Shown in pieces: positions 24,410-35,872 of a stretch of 64,000 bases of DNA. A model generated the notes under the pieces. The model was given only the letters and a program-made list of their open reading frames with translations, was not told where the DNA came from and searched no databases. Position 1 is the stretch's first letter, and each line of letters opens with the position of its first letter. Location: assembly GCF_918797505.1 (NCBI RefSeq), contig NC_092797.1:1488001-1552000 (forward strand), in the 5' to 3' direction. The DNA is from Bemisia tabaci. Its lineage: Eukaryota; Arthropoda; Insecta; Hemiptera; Aleyrodidae. The position numbers and the translations under genes were made by a program.

Positions 24410-25291
24410 CATAAATTTGAGTTTTTAGGAGAATGGGCCTGTTGCAACCTTTTTCTAGAGCAAGAACAAGAATTTTTCTATCAGTAAATGTCTCAAAAAT
24501 CACGATGAGCGCATCGGCAAAGTTTGAAATGCACGCGCGAAACTGATCGATCTCCGGAGTAGGTATATGACGTGGCATCACGCGGAAACGGAGGAAAATG
24601 TTCGCTTTCCACTCATCTCAAACGGCAGTAATCCGTACATAATGTGTAAAAACTAAATGGTAGTAACAAGTTGAAAAACGCTGATTCCGCGAGTTTACTA
24701 ATCGTGCAAACACAGTGCGGTCGGCGCGAGACTCATATTAACGCCTACAAGACTTGGAGAATACTTCATGCATTGCATCGGTTGCGCGTTCACCGCATAT
24801 GAGCGCCTACAAGACTTAGAGAATAATTCACGCATCGCGCGTTCATTTCGGTGCGTGCTTTAATCGTTAACAATTCGTAATGGGCCTTTTGCAAACTTTG
24901 AACCTTGAAACCTTGCAAAAAGTTAAATCTGCTACGGTAATTTTCGTATTGAATTTATAGTTTATTGGGAGTATAGATCAAACTTGTTTAGATGATCAGT
25001 TTATATTCTCAAGGCAGGAAACGCGGAGAGAGATGAAACGGTGGAGAAAGCTATCAATCAGAATAAAACTCGATCTCTGCTCCGTGCTCTGGTAAAGCGC
25101 GTTGGGCATGCAAATAGAAAACTCATGCATATCCATTGGTCACTAGCGTGACGTAAGCGTAGAGTGCAGCTCCGATTATAGGTTTCGGCGTTTTTCAGGA
25201 ATGCGGAATAGTGAGTTACTCACTCCGCAAGGCGCACGGCCCATTATCAATTTTCTTGTCATCGTGATCGTTGATTCTTGCTAGATCCATT

Positions 25292-25545
25292 CTTCCGTAC
25301 TAAGGAAAAACGCCGTATGAGCCTTCAGGCGTTGCCAAATTTCCTTTGATAAAGCACGAATTTCCCGCTACGTTTATGAATATTTTCCTTTCGATTTTTT
25401 CAGATAATTTTGTACACATTTTCACCTAAAGTTCCTGAAAATTTCAAGGGAAAATATTCATAACTTTCCTCAAAAATAAAGATTTTATCGAAGGAAATTT
25501 GGCTACTCTCGAATGTTCATACGGCGTTCTTCCTTAACACGGCAG
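25292..25545. mobile_element. Family A MITE, copy 5
   Basis: Ends CTTCCGTACTAAGG and CCTTAACACGGCAG. Only about 70 bp separate it from the next family A copy. Confidence 0.8.
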
Positions 25546-25615
25546 CATTATGAGCCCAGAAGGAAGTTTACTCATTGTCGCGGAATAGGTTGGTTGCGTG
25601 CGTTCAAGAGACATA

Positions 25616-25870
25616 CTGCCGTGCTACGGAAAATAAACGCCGTATGAGCATTCGAGTGTCGCCAAAATTCCTCTATGAAAATATTTATAATTATAGGAAT
25701 ATATGAATATTTCTTCTTGAAATTTTCAGACTATTTAGTTCAAATTGCGAATAAAACTCTCCGAAGAATTGGATGAAAATATTCAAAAATTCTCCCGAAA
25801 ATTTGCGATTTGTGGAAGGAAATTTGGCAACGTCTGAAGGCTCATGCGGCACTTTTCTTCGGCACAGAAG
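25616..25870. mobile_element. Family A MITE, copy 6, TA-flanked
   Basis: 255 bp flanked by TA on both sides (25614-25615, 25871-25872). More diverged than copy 5. Confidence 0.8.
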
Positions 25871-26575
25871 TATAAGTGACGCAGCAAAGCAAAATGTAAC
25901 TTCAAGCAGGAGCATATTTTTAATACATTCCGCATCATTTTGCGGAAATAACATTCTTATATTCCTCCCATTTCCCTATTTATGAAAACATTTTTGAGAT
26001 GAATGCAGGCAAAATTAAAAATGCAGACTTTTTATACATCCTAAAATTGTTTTTAAAAATGGGGTTAACACGAACTTTGTTGAAAAAGGAATATTTGGTA
26101 GCTTTAAAACCGGATGAACTTCATTTTGCCACGAGGAACTGCAATTTTTGACTCATCCGTAAAAACACTTATCGACGGCGTAAGTTTGCAAGCACGTACC
26201 TGGTTTGCGGTGTTCGGAAATTTCCGCCTCTATGATACTTTTTTAAAGGAGAACAAATTGACATCATTCCTCGAAGTTTGTGCAGAATTTTCTTCGCAAA
26301 GAGAAGAAAAACCACGGGACATTGAAAAAATTGCCGTTGAGTAGTTCTCCGTTTAAAAGCCAAAGTCCCGAACCCGCCCGAACCCCATGTCCCATGTCAG
26401 GAAGTCTGCGACGTCGGAAACCGAGGTGCGTGGTTGCGGACTTACACCGTCGGCGTCGTTAAATGTATGTACATAGGGAAATTAATGGTACATACGTTGT
26501 TTCTAAACTGAAGCAGAAATTCTAGTTCAGAATTGCAAAATGAAGCCCATTTCTATAGTTCGTATTCGATCCATC

Positions 26576-26759
26576 GTCTTTGATAAAGACCTTCCGTTGG
26601 CTATCAGACGGCCGCTGAACCTTGCGGGAATATAGAGGATACACAATGTGTCAATAGTACGAAGTTAAAAGTTAAGGAGCACGGTCCAACTTCGGGGTGC
26701 ACGACGGCAGTAGCCAGTTGCCTTGGCCCCTTGGGGGCGCCTCGCCGCTCAGCCCGGCC

Positions 26760-26793
<34 letters not shown>
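26576..26793 (+). mobile_element. 218-bp non-LTR-type insertion with TTAC tail and 13-bp TSD
   Basis: TATTCGATCCATC flanks it on both sides (26563-26575, 26794-26806). The 3' end is a (TTAC)n tail of about eight units. The body contains CTATCAGACGGCCGCTGAAC and TTGGGGGCGCCTCGCCGCTC. A simple-repeat tail and variable-length TSD are hallmarks of target-primed retrotransposition. The body is a 5'-truncated LINE end or a SINE; no reverse transcriptase is present. Confidence 0.85.
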
Positions 26794-26795
<2 letters not shown>

Positions 26796-27296
26796 TTCGA
26801 TCCATCAAACGGGGGAGATTGTTTCGATATCGATTGGTTCAAAACATAAATGTAGCCTCAAAAGTCAATTGAGAAATCTGACGTAATGGGTTTTTTGTGA
26901 TAGATTTTTGATTCGTATGGGTACCACTTAGCATAGAGCACTGAAACCGCTACGAAATTTATCATTTTCAGCTTTTGTTACAAATATCTTAAAATTTTGA
27001 TTTGAGGATACGTCCTCTTGTTTTGAACCAAACTAGACATCGAATCACTATCGAATACGATCCATATGTCTAGCGGTTCACTCTGAGCCAGGAATCGGCA
27101 TCGGCGTTGAGTTGCGGTCATTGAAGAGCACTGCGAAAGCAACACTGTTTGGCGAGAATAATCGAGACATGAATATGTCTATTATTGTCCATTCGCGTAC
27201 GTGCGTTCTGGAATTACGGCATCATGTTTATTTTTCGAGTCGATGCTATTGGCTTGGCGCGAGTTGACGTTGTCGCGGCGGATGAGTGGCAGTCTT

Positions 27297-27967
27297 CTGC
27301 GGTGCTGAGTACAAACGCCGCATGCGGATTAGAACCTCGCCAAATTTCCTCCCAGAATACATTAATTTTTCAAGGCCTTGTCTCCACGGGACGTTTTCAT
27401 GGGATTTTTCCCAAGTTCGAATCGCAGGAATGAAACTTCTGGGATTTTTCCCAGTTACCGTCTCCCCGGGACGGGGCTCTTTGCAGTCCTGCGACTAGTT
27501 TGCGCGGGAAGATAAATTAGTTAAAGTCGAGTATTTGACCGGGATTAAAATAATAATTGCACTCAATTGACAATTAGACACATTTTTTAACTAAACAAAC
27601 ATGAACAATGTGCGGGATTAAATATCGCACAGTTCGTTTTCACTTCTTCTTCTTCTCTCAGTGGGTCCTAGGGGTACAAGTACCATACTTGGTACTGGGA
27701 AAAATATTGATTAACTCAATATTTTTCCCAGCTTCGTAAGTGGGATTTTTCCCTGGGACAAATCTCGCGAAACGGCTCGTGGAGACAAGGCCCAAGAAAG
27801 TTATGCATATTCCGCCTTGAAATCTTCAGATTTTTAGACGAAATTACCAACTAAATTCTCTGATAAATTTGAAGAGAAATAATCACACATGATGATGATT
27901 CGTGATTTGTGATAGGAAATTTGGCACCGCCTGATGGCTCTTACGGCGTCTTTCCTTAGCACGGTAG
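27297..27967. mobile_element. Family A MITE interrupted by a Harbinger-like MITE
   Basis: The outer arms (ACAAACGCCGCATGCGGA on the left, TTACGGCGTCTTTCCTTAGC on the right) belong to family A. The middle 27374-27792 is foreign. Confidence 0.75.
27374..27792. mobile_element. Nested 419-bp MITE, PIF/Harbinger-like
   Basis: TIR GGCCTTGTCTCCAC / GTGGAGACAAGGCC with a 3-bp duplication CAA (27371-27373, 27793-27795). A 3-bp TSD and G-starting TIR are typical of PIF/Harbinger. Removing it restores TTTTTCAAGAAAGTTATG, as in other family A copies. Confidence 0.7.
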
Positions 27968-28017
27968 TCTTGAGTGGTGACAATGCAGGTATTTCAGATG
28001 CACGCGACTCGCAATTG

Positions 28018-28190
28018 ATCAGTGGCGTTTGTGTCGCAATCGATTCATCGCAACTTGCGATGAATTGATTGCTCCGCCGATTCGAACTATGGAAAAGGAT
28101 CGATTATGAGGGCATACCGTAAAAGTCGATCCTTTACCATAGCTTCAAATAGGGAAATATCGATAAGCAATGATTCACGCTTTGCCTCTG
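28018..28190. mobile_element. Family B-related MITE
   Basis: Palindromic, with ACTATGGAAAAGGATCGATT and GATCCTTTACCATAGC arms. Confidence 0.6.
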
Positions 28191-28241
28191 TAACGCTCGT
28201 GCCTGCGTTCCCCGTCACGTGCTCTTCATTTCCCGAGCGGC

Positions 28242-28475
28242 GCACGGTGGATCGATTTAATGGGAGAGGTCGGACAAAATTTGGAAACTTAAAGAGCTTA
28301 TAATTTCGTTTAGCAAAACTTTAAGGTTCTAAAAGTGGCTCCATTGGTTCTCTCGTGAAATTTTCTTTTCGAGGCACCCCTTAAAATTTAAGATGTGACA
28401 AAATAAACATCAAAATTTGCAGTTTTAGTCAACAATTTTGTGTCCGACCTCTCTAATCGTCTCGATTCACTGTGC
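28242..28475. mobile_element. Family M MITE, copy 2
   Basis: GCACGGTGGATCGATTTAAT to CTCGATTCACTGTGCG, colinear with copy 1. A degraded part of the family also appears at about 11880-11985. Confidence 0.75.
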
Positions 28476-28589
28476 GGCGCTCCGTTTCGTCTGGATCATC
28501 GCACGAATCCCAATTGTTGCCACTTTTCGCCCGGGGGCTATGGATTTGATCCACATCAATCCATCGAAAAAGGAAAACGTGAATCGATA

Positions 28590-28745
28590 GATACCGATTC
28601 GATCGACAGATACCGATTCGATCGACTCACAGGTTTGTCGATCGATTCACTGGTTTGTCGTTCGATTGACAGGTTTTGTCGATTGATTCACGGGTTTTTC
28701 GATCGATTAGCGGCTTTTGACGATCGACTCACCGGTTGGTCGATG
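28590..28745. repeat. Degenerate tandem repeat rich in GATCGATT
   Basis: Six to seven units of about 22-24 bp of the form GGTTTGTCGATCGATTCAC, with drift. A looser GGTCAGT repeat lies at 56290-56360. Confidence 0.7.
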
Positions 28746-28984
28746 TTTAAAGAAACCTGTTTTGGGGTAATTTTTAAGTCAAATTTATGGAAGGTAAAAT
28801 TTCAGTCAAAAAAAGTTTAAAAAAAAGTTTCAGAAGGTCTTAACCCAGTGCGGAGACAACGTTACACTTTTGAATAGCCCCATGTTTTGGAAACGGAGAT
28901 CTCAAAAGGACAAAAAACTGGATTATATCCCTAGAAATCGAACGAACACGGAGAAGGGCAAAAAACTAACGATTAATAATACAC

Positions 28985-29145
28985 CAGTGGCGAGGCGTGA
29001 ATGATCGATTATCGAATTTCCCCATGAAACTATGGTAGAGAATCGATTATTAAGGTGTTCGTTGCGAAGACCCTGTATATCGATCCTTTTCCATAGGTTT
29101 AAATGAAAGATCAATCGATGTATCGCAAAGCACGCTCCGCCACTG
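28985..29145. mobile_element. Family B hAT-type MITE, 161 bp
   Basis: Ends CAGTGGCGAGGCGTGAATG and CACGCTCCGCCACTG, TSD TAATACAC / TAACACAC (7 of 8). Confidence 0.85.
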
Positions 29146-29166
29146 TAACACACACAGTCCTCGCGA

Positions 29167-30095
29167 CCCTGGTTTAAATTGGCAGTAGAATCTGTGTTCC
29201 AAAATACCATAGACCTGCAGCCGGCTGTAAGATTTCCAAGCTTCTATAGCCGGCTACACAATTTCTTATAGCCTTTTACAGCCGATGGCGATTAAGCAAC
29301 AGCCAGGCGATAAAGTGTATACTAAATGTTACCAACTACGGATGCTAGGACTTAGTGAGTTTTTGGACTACCGCTCTCTTTTTGGGCCGTAGTATCTTGA
29401 TTTATTTTGCGAGGAAAGCTCCGTACTTTTGATGGATGCCTGCCATTCCTAATATGTTAGCGCGCCTTCAATTTCGTATGACACTGTGCAATACCTCTGG
29501 TGTGAAATAGTTGCTTCAAGCGCCGTGGCACGCTGCGGCGCGGCGGGCGGGCGGCAGCGCGAAACGCGCATTGGCGCCTACAAACCTAACAGGGATACTT
29601 CACGCGTTGCGCAATGCGTGAAGTATCCCTGTTAGGTTTGTAGGCGCCAGTGCGTCGCCGCTCCGCTTTGTGTTAGGCTCTAACATTTAATCTGGCGGAG
29701 TCAGCGTTTTTCAACTCATGATTTTGAAATGTTTGCACGCTCTGTATGGATTATTCTCATTTTAATTGATTAAAAAAAATATGTATTAAAGGAAAATATA
29801 ATGTGTGTTTTGTAAATATTAAGGTGGTTCCGTATCAAACTTAATGATTTTCAAAGCACACGAATTTCTACACAATTTCTTACAGCCTTTCATAGCAGAT
29901 GGCGATAAGGTGTATAATCCGGCGATAGGAACTATAGCCCGCCTTCATAATTTTTTATCGCTTCGTATAGCCCGGCGCTATGATTTTCTCCGCTTTCTAC
30001 AGCCAGCTATATTATTTTCTATCACCCCCCCAGCCGGCTATAAGAATTCTTATAGTATTTTGAAACGCAGCTGCTATCGCCAATTTTTATCAGGG
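29167..30095. mobile_element. Element C2, 0.93-kb TIR transposon
   Basis: CCCTGGTTTAAATTGGCAG to GCCAATTTTTATCAGGG. Same internal order as C1, central hairpin 29573-29648. Confidence 0.8.
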
Positions 30096-30111
30096 GAGGC
30101 CTCTCAAGTGA

Positions 30112-30525
30112 CTCTTCTCCCGTGAGGCTCTTAAGGTGTATCTTAATTTCTATACATATAAGCTCTGTGATCCGTATAATAACTCTATACTTCCTGAGGC
30201 TCAGGTGAAAATAGAGATACGGCCCTACATCGCCAGCGGAGCAACGATTTGGCAACGATACATTCCTGACGCATTATCAGGTATTATACCGTTTCGACCT
30301 TATCATTATTCCGATCATTTTTTTGGCGTCGCGGCTGGTTACGAAATACCAGAGGACCCTCCTGGCCACTACGTAGCCCGACCCCCTAAACTGCTCCGTG
30401 GCTGTTTGAGGACAGCGCTCTCATCGAGAGATTATTTTCATCAGCCTGACGCGAGCTTTGGAGTTAGCTTCAGGGAAAACCAGTGGCATTATCGTTTTTC
30501 TCGAAAGATTAAATTACATAAATGA
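30112..30525 (+). pseudogene. Unidentified ORF fragment abutting a TIR element
   Basis: The frame is open for 137 codons after a TGA at 30109, with no ATG near its start. It begins about 15 bp outside the end of a 0.93-kb transposon copy, which suggests truncation by that insertion or capture beside it. The peptide (for example VKIEIRPYIASGATIWQRYI and PFRPYHYSDHFFGVAAGYEI) has balanced composition with many aromatic residues and mixed GC codons, unlike the AT-rich chance ORFs around it. No domain is recognised. Candidates are a decayed host exon, a fragment of a mobile element or an integrated viral relic. None of these can be chosen from sequence alone. Confidence 0.3.
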
Positions 30526-30746
30526 ACTTTGATCGCAAATACCTGGCACCCGCAAGAGCTCCATTAAAGTCAATTAAGGTAATTAATTAACTCTCCCCCC
30601 CCCCAGCTGTGTACTCGTACTTATTAGAGTTTTAAAAAATAGTATTTTTGACTCTAATTATAATTTTTGGAACTTCTTGGCTTTGCTTTTAACGCGAAAT
30701 GGTGTGGACCCAGCACCATTTCTCCACCTTGTTACATACCGTATTC

Positions 30747-31182
30747 TAGAGTCCTTTTATACCCAGAGTTAAGACAACTCACTTTTGGTTCGGCTGAAAG
30801 TGGCCTAAAAAAAAATCCAATTCCGATTGGTTCTCGCTCATGGAGGCCGAAACGAGTGCACCAAGATGGCGGTACCTCGAATGTGAACAAGAATAATGAA
30901 AATATCACCTAATTGTGGTTTATCAAGAGTAAATTGTCATTTCCATCGGTCCAAAATGAAAAGAGAATAAGAAATTATTCACAAACCAATCTCATTTTCT
31001 TTTTAATTGATCAATTTGTTGATGTTGTTGTTTTTGTGTGACAGACATCGCAGGATTCCTGATCCTTATCCCTCAATATCGTTCGTTTGGGTGCACTCGT
31101 TTCGGCCTCCATGGCCAGCCAAGGCCGGCTGCCAGTCAGCTGATAATCGAGTTGTCTTAACTCTGGGTATAAAGGGACTCTA
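30747..31182. mobile_element. Family K TIR element, copy 2, 436 bp
   Basis: The left end TAGAGTCCTTTTATACCCAG is inverted at the right as CTGGGTATAAAGGGACTCTA. Fragments of the same end occur at about 16090 and 16352. Confidence 0.8.
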
Positions 31183-31199
31183 CCGTATTCGGGCCACTT

Positions 31200-31645
31200 C
31201 TTAGTGTTTTTTTTCTCATTTGTAATTAATTAAGTTAATAATGCCCGAAGTGGCAACCTGGATGAGATAGGAAGTCCCCAAGGGAGGGGGCTGGGGGCTG
31301 GAGGAGGGGGAGATTGAGTTCAATGCGGTGGCTTATGTTAAGTTTCGCACTGCTGGTCACTGACTGCTGACCGTTTCATCAATTTGATTCAATTGATTGA
31401 AATCCACGTCGAGCGCCACCGCTCCGCCCTTCCGCACCGCCCCTTCCCCTCTTCCCTTCCGATCTATCCCCCATTGCCCCCTCTATTGCTCCCGTACCCC
31501 ATCATTTTATTCCATCGCCAGCGACTGTAGGGCAAATCTGAAAGTTTACCGAATTGTGATATTTCGTAACACTTGAATAATAATCAGCTTGCCCTTTATT
31601 TTTGGCCAGATGATTTTACCCTAATTTCTAAGTGATCTCTATTTT

Positions 31646-31676
<31 letters not shown>

Positions 31677-32660
31677 GTAAATTAACATTTGAACAAATTT
31701 ACATACACATTTCTAGACTGCTTTAGTCTTTACAAATTTGTTTTTAACATGAAATATTCAAATATAACTAATGGTTCCACTAAGATTTTAAAACGCTGAA
31801 GGTTTTTTCTTATTTTGCTAGCTTTAAATTGATATATTGTAAAGGGTACTTAAACGTTTTACTTCACAAGTCAAATCAAGAATATTTTTGAAGATTTAAA
31901 AAAAAAAGAAAAAAAATTGGTAACTTTTTTCATGTTAAAAATATATTTTGTTTTGACTTTGAATTGTCGACCGGAGAAATTTTTGAACTACTCATAAAGT
32001 ATTTTTCCCCGATATGCGACTGGGTGTTACTCTCTTAAACTATGTCCAGTCCAAATTATGTCACAAAAGAATTCGCCGCAATATTTCACTTATAAAAACA
32101 AGTTTTCATGCCAGTACGTCGGGAAGAAAGGCGTGTCTAGGTCATTTTTAGGAAGATCCTAACCCCCTCACCATCGGGGGATCTGGGGGTATCTCATGAC
32201 CCAAGTTCAGAGAGGGGTCTAGGGAGTCTCGATCCCCCGGATAATTTTTGAAATTTGATACGTATTTGGATGCATTTCGAAGCTTCGGTAACGCAGATTT
32301 TCCATCAATTTCTACCGAAAAATTACACCTACCCCTTTAGCACAAAATTCTTTCAAAGGGTAGTATTCAATACCTGGTCGGGAAAGTCTTCATATATTCA
32401 AACATAGCTTTGAATGCATCATGTGTGCACATTTTTCTCAGCTCATTGACCTTTTTTCGTTGTGCGCCTGAGAATTTTTCTGGGCAACCGCGGCGTAAGC
32501 CTCCTGAAGTTACAGTCCAGCTCAATATGCGCGCTGTCGCGCTTCACGTAACTGGCCACGCATATATATCGCGTCTTTATTCAAAGCATGAAAGCACATC
32601 TTGGGACAGCGCTGCCAGACTGATTTTCAGTATTTTAAAAGATATGCATCGGTCGCAAAT
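31200..32660. other. Unassigned; poly-T run
   Basis: T26 at 31651 and a C-rich patch near 31440-31500. No gene seen. Confidence 0.4.
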
Positions 32661-32670
32661 CCGCCCTGTC

Positions 32671-33528
32671 CTGTGGCGTGGCGTGCTTTGTGATACATAG
32701 TAAAAGCTCGTTAAGACGCAATACGGTTAAGACGAAAATCCGCTTAAGACGAAATACGGTTAAGACGAAAATCCGCTTAAGACGAAATTTTTTTCGGTCC
32801 CTTGACACTTCCATAAGAGTCAATGTAAAAAACATACGGATAAGACGAAATTTCGAAGTTTTGACCCGCAACCAAAGCCGGTTAAGACGAAGAAAAATGT
32901 CCGATTTTTCTCCCTGAAATTTGGTAAAAACGACAAAAAAGAGTCAATTCTTAGGGAAAATAGACTTAGTTTTACGTACCTTGACATAAAAATAGTAGGT
33001 TGAGAGTAGATCGGGGGAATCCTCTGTTTTGCTGGATGACTGAGATGCAATCGTCAGTCGACGATGAACCGATTTGCGTATTTTAAAAAATTCAAAATTT
33101 GGATTTCGTATTGTATAAAATTTAAAAATTTAAAACTGATAGATAATAATCTTTCAAAAAGTCTTTCACTTAAAATAATCTTTAATTTTAGTTTGTGTGG
33201 ATTTTGAAAGCTGTCCGGATATTAAAACTGCTTCCAAGTTTTGGAGGCTGAATGTCCTAAGTTTGTTGCGCAGTTGCCGCTTATGCGGAAAAATTTCGTC
33301 TTAAGCGGAGAACGGTTAAGACGAAAAGCCGCTTATGACGAAATTATTTTCGGTCCCTTCATTTTTCGTCTTAACGAGCTTCTACTGTATATGGATTGTT
33401 ATGCCAAATGAACCATTGGAAAAGGATCGATAAACAGGGTGTTGGCAGCGAACACCTTAATAATCGATTCTTTACCATAGGTTTAAATGGTAGAACAATC
33501 GATACATCGTAATTCACGCCTCGCCACT
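32671..33528. mobile_element. Family B MITE interrupted by a pogo-like element
   Basis: Left arm CTGTGGCGTGGCGTGCTTTG and right arm TATGGATTGTTATGCC...CGCCACTG are one family B copy. The pogo-like element sits at a TA in the sequence corresponding to GATATATGGATTG of the intact copy at 39.1 kb. Confidence 0.8.
32700..33388. mobile_element. pogo-like TIR element F1, about 690 bp, nested
   Basis: Ends AGTAAAAGCTCGTTAAGACG and CGTCTTAACGAGCTTCTACT, subterminal repeats CGCTTAAGACGAAA / CGGTTAAGACGAAA, TA at the borders. CAGTARAAGCTCGTTA ends and TA targets are typical of pogo/Fot1-type elements. No transposase. Confidence 0.8.
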
Positions 33529-33770
33529 GGACCCCGTGCATAGTCTACCGCTCTCGCCCACAAATTTTCATCGCTTACTTTTCTGGTTCAGCGTTTAAGT
33601 CTCCCGGCTGTTTTGCAAGGGACAGTTCAGTCGTTCCTAAAATACACAAATTTAAATTTCGAATTTTTCGACCTTCCTCTCCCCCTGTGACGTAGATTTC
33701 TATCCTTCGTCACGTAATAACTAAATGACGTGACGCTCTCCCCGACCCCCCTCCCCCCTTTGAAAGTTGC
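33389..33770 (+). repeat. Inverted duplication, left arm
   Basis: A family B copy plus about 230 bp (GTGCATAGTCTACCGCTCTC, GTTTAAGTCTCCCGGCTG, GTCACGTAATAACTAAATG) is present in reverse orientation at 38735-39142. The arms differ by scattered substitutions. Confidence 0.85.
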
Positions 33771-34659
33771 GTCTATCATGAACCTAAGAGGTTGTTTAAA
33801 ATTTACGAAATAAAGCGACTTAGGCTAGGGCAATGGCCAGTCTATAAACATGCTTTACAGAGAGGGGGAGATGAGAGTTGAAACCAGTCTTACTTTGCCT
33901 TCCGCTTTAAAAAGTAATATTTTTCAATTAATAATTTTTGCGAACTAATTGCAGGCCCCCTCCATTATTTACCGACAAATAGAGCCAGTTTTACGAAATG
34001 GAAAAGGAGGGTTGCCTTGTTCTTTCTTAAGTAAAATGTATGTGAGTTTTATGTTCAAGAGAAAGGTCATGAAAAAAAAGAAGAAGAAGTAACATCCAAA
34101 GTTTAAATCTTAAAAACCACTCATCTTGATGCTAAATACAAAACGAACAAAAGAAGATACAACATAAAAAAATTAAAGTCTTATGTGAAATTTATATAAG
34201 AATTTTATTGAGATGTTTTGCGAAATAAAGTGATGGGAAACTTGTAAAAGTGCAAGAGGATATTTTTCCGATAAAAAGAATGAAAAAGGGTTTCAACCTC
34301 GGGTATTATAAGATTTTTATTTGGAGTTTTCTCAATTTGAAATTTGTGCATTTTATTGTAACTTATTTTGAACAGTCATTACTACTATGCTGTTCTCCTC
34401 TGATGACGCCGCTCAGTGGAAGTGGTCCAACAAAATTGTTTTTATTGAAACTGCAAATTTCGACGTGTTATTCGCTGCATTTGAAATTTTAAGGTGTGGA
34501 TTTTGAAGAAAATTATAGAAGAGAACCAGTTGACCACGTTTAAACTTCTACGCTTTATATGGACACAGCTATGAGCTTTCAAGTAAGATTTATGAGCTTC
34601 TAAGTTTACAAATTACGATCAACCTCTTCCATCCACTCGCTCCTTTGTGCCTAGCTGAA

Positions 34660-34970
34660 TGGAGAATTTTCAGGTGTCTGAAATTTGATGATAATTGTGT
34701 TTAGGTGGAAACCACTGAGTGAACTGAACATGAGGATATCTTTGGTTCATAAATCGAGCAATAATTGGAGAATATATAAAAAAATGATCTCTGCTGAAAT
34801 ACATGTGCTTAAATGGGAAATGCCGCCAGATGACGTCCCTAGGCGGTGCATTTTCTCTTTTTTAAATATATTCTTATACTATTTCCCATATCAGGAAAAA
34901 ATTTTAAAAACTTCGAAATTAGCTTTTTAAGATTCTTAGACGAAGCTATAAAAAAATTTGCGTGCAATTC
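34660..34970 (+). mobile_element. Family P MITE, copy 2 (right end cut by family A)
   Basis: Same landmarks (TGGAGAATTTTCAGGTGTC, AAATGGGAAATGCCGCCAGA). The terminal bases after GCGTGCAATTC are replaced by a family A copy. Confidence 0.75.
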
Positions 34971-35233
34971 TGCAGTGCTAAGGAAAAATACCGTATGAAC
35001 CTTCAGATGTTGCCGCATTTTCCTTTGATTTTCCCAAAGAAGAACCGAACTTACTGGGAAAATTGTGAATATTTTTCTTTGAACTTTTTTTACAATTTTG
35101 TTCGCAATTTAATCTTATAAATATCTGATCGATCAAGGCAAAATACGCATGACTTTCCTCAAAAATACGTATTTTATTTGGGGAAATTTGGCAACTCCCG
35201 AATGTTGATACGGCGTTCTTCCTCAGCGAGGCA
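34970..35233. mobile_element. Family A MITE, copy 8
   Basis: Starts CTGCAGTGCTAAGGAAAAAT and ends CCTCAGCGAGGCAG. It truncates the right end of a family P MITE. Confidence 0.75.
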
Positions 35234-35234
35234 G

Positions 35235-35350
35235 AATTGGACGTATTCACGCTAAAAGGAACTATGTAGAAATGGAAAGATGGGGTATGCTCGTGCAAAC
35301 TGCATAAGAAACAATGTAAAAGTGGATATAGTTCCTTTTGAAAAAATTGA
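35235..35350. repeat. Family G hairpin, diverged
   Basis: TTGGACGTATTCACGCTAAA left arm; right arm ATAGTTCCTTTTGAAAAAAT degraded. Confidence 0.5.
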
Positions 35351-35589
35351 ATAGCAGGATTCTACATTGAATGAAAAGGAATTGATCGGTAACTCCAGAG
35401 CCGTGGGCATGTGACTAGAGTGTTGCGGACAGGGCTCATGAGTTAAAGAGTCCCGCCACCGGCCACCCATCTCCGCGTCGTGCCCTGGCTCGATCGCTGC
35501 AGTTGACGTCACTGGCGCTTTTAAATTCCCATTCATTCTTAAGGCCCTAAACTAACGAGCACACCCCATATTTCTCACCTCCACGTAAA

Positions 35590-35841
35590 ACTGTTTGATA
35601 GAAATACGTTCAACTGGACGTATTTCTATCAAACGGAACTAAGCGCCAATTTGAGTTCCTTTTGAGGAATTTAGAATCCCGGATAGCGCGTTCTGTCAAA
35701 CGGACCTAAGCGCCATGGAAAAGCATTGCGAGTATAGGACGGAATAAGCCGGACGCCCGATTCCGCCGCCAATCCAAGCTCCCCTCTATCTTCCTCACCC
35801 TATGGCGCTTAGATCCGTTTGATAGAAATACGTCCAACTGT
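35590..35841. repeat. Family G compound inverted repeat beside the main exon donor
   Basis: TTTGATAGAAATACGTTCAA, TGGACGTATTTCTATCAAAC and GTTTGATAGAAATACGTCCA occur in alternating orientation, ending about 25 bp from the GTGAGT donor of the 36 kb exon (35867-35872). It lies wholly in the intron. Confidence 0.75.
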
Positions 35842-35872
35842 GCAATGAATTGCGGAAACAAGAGTAACTCAC

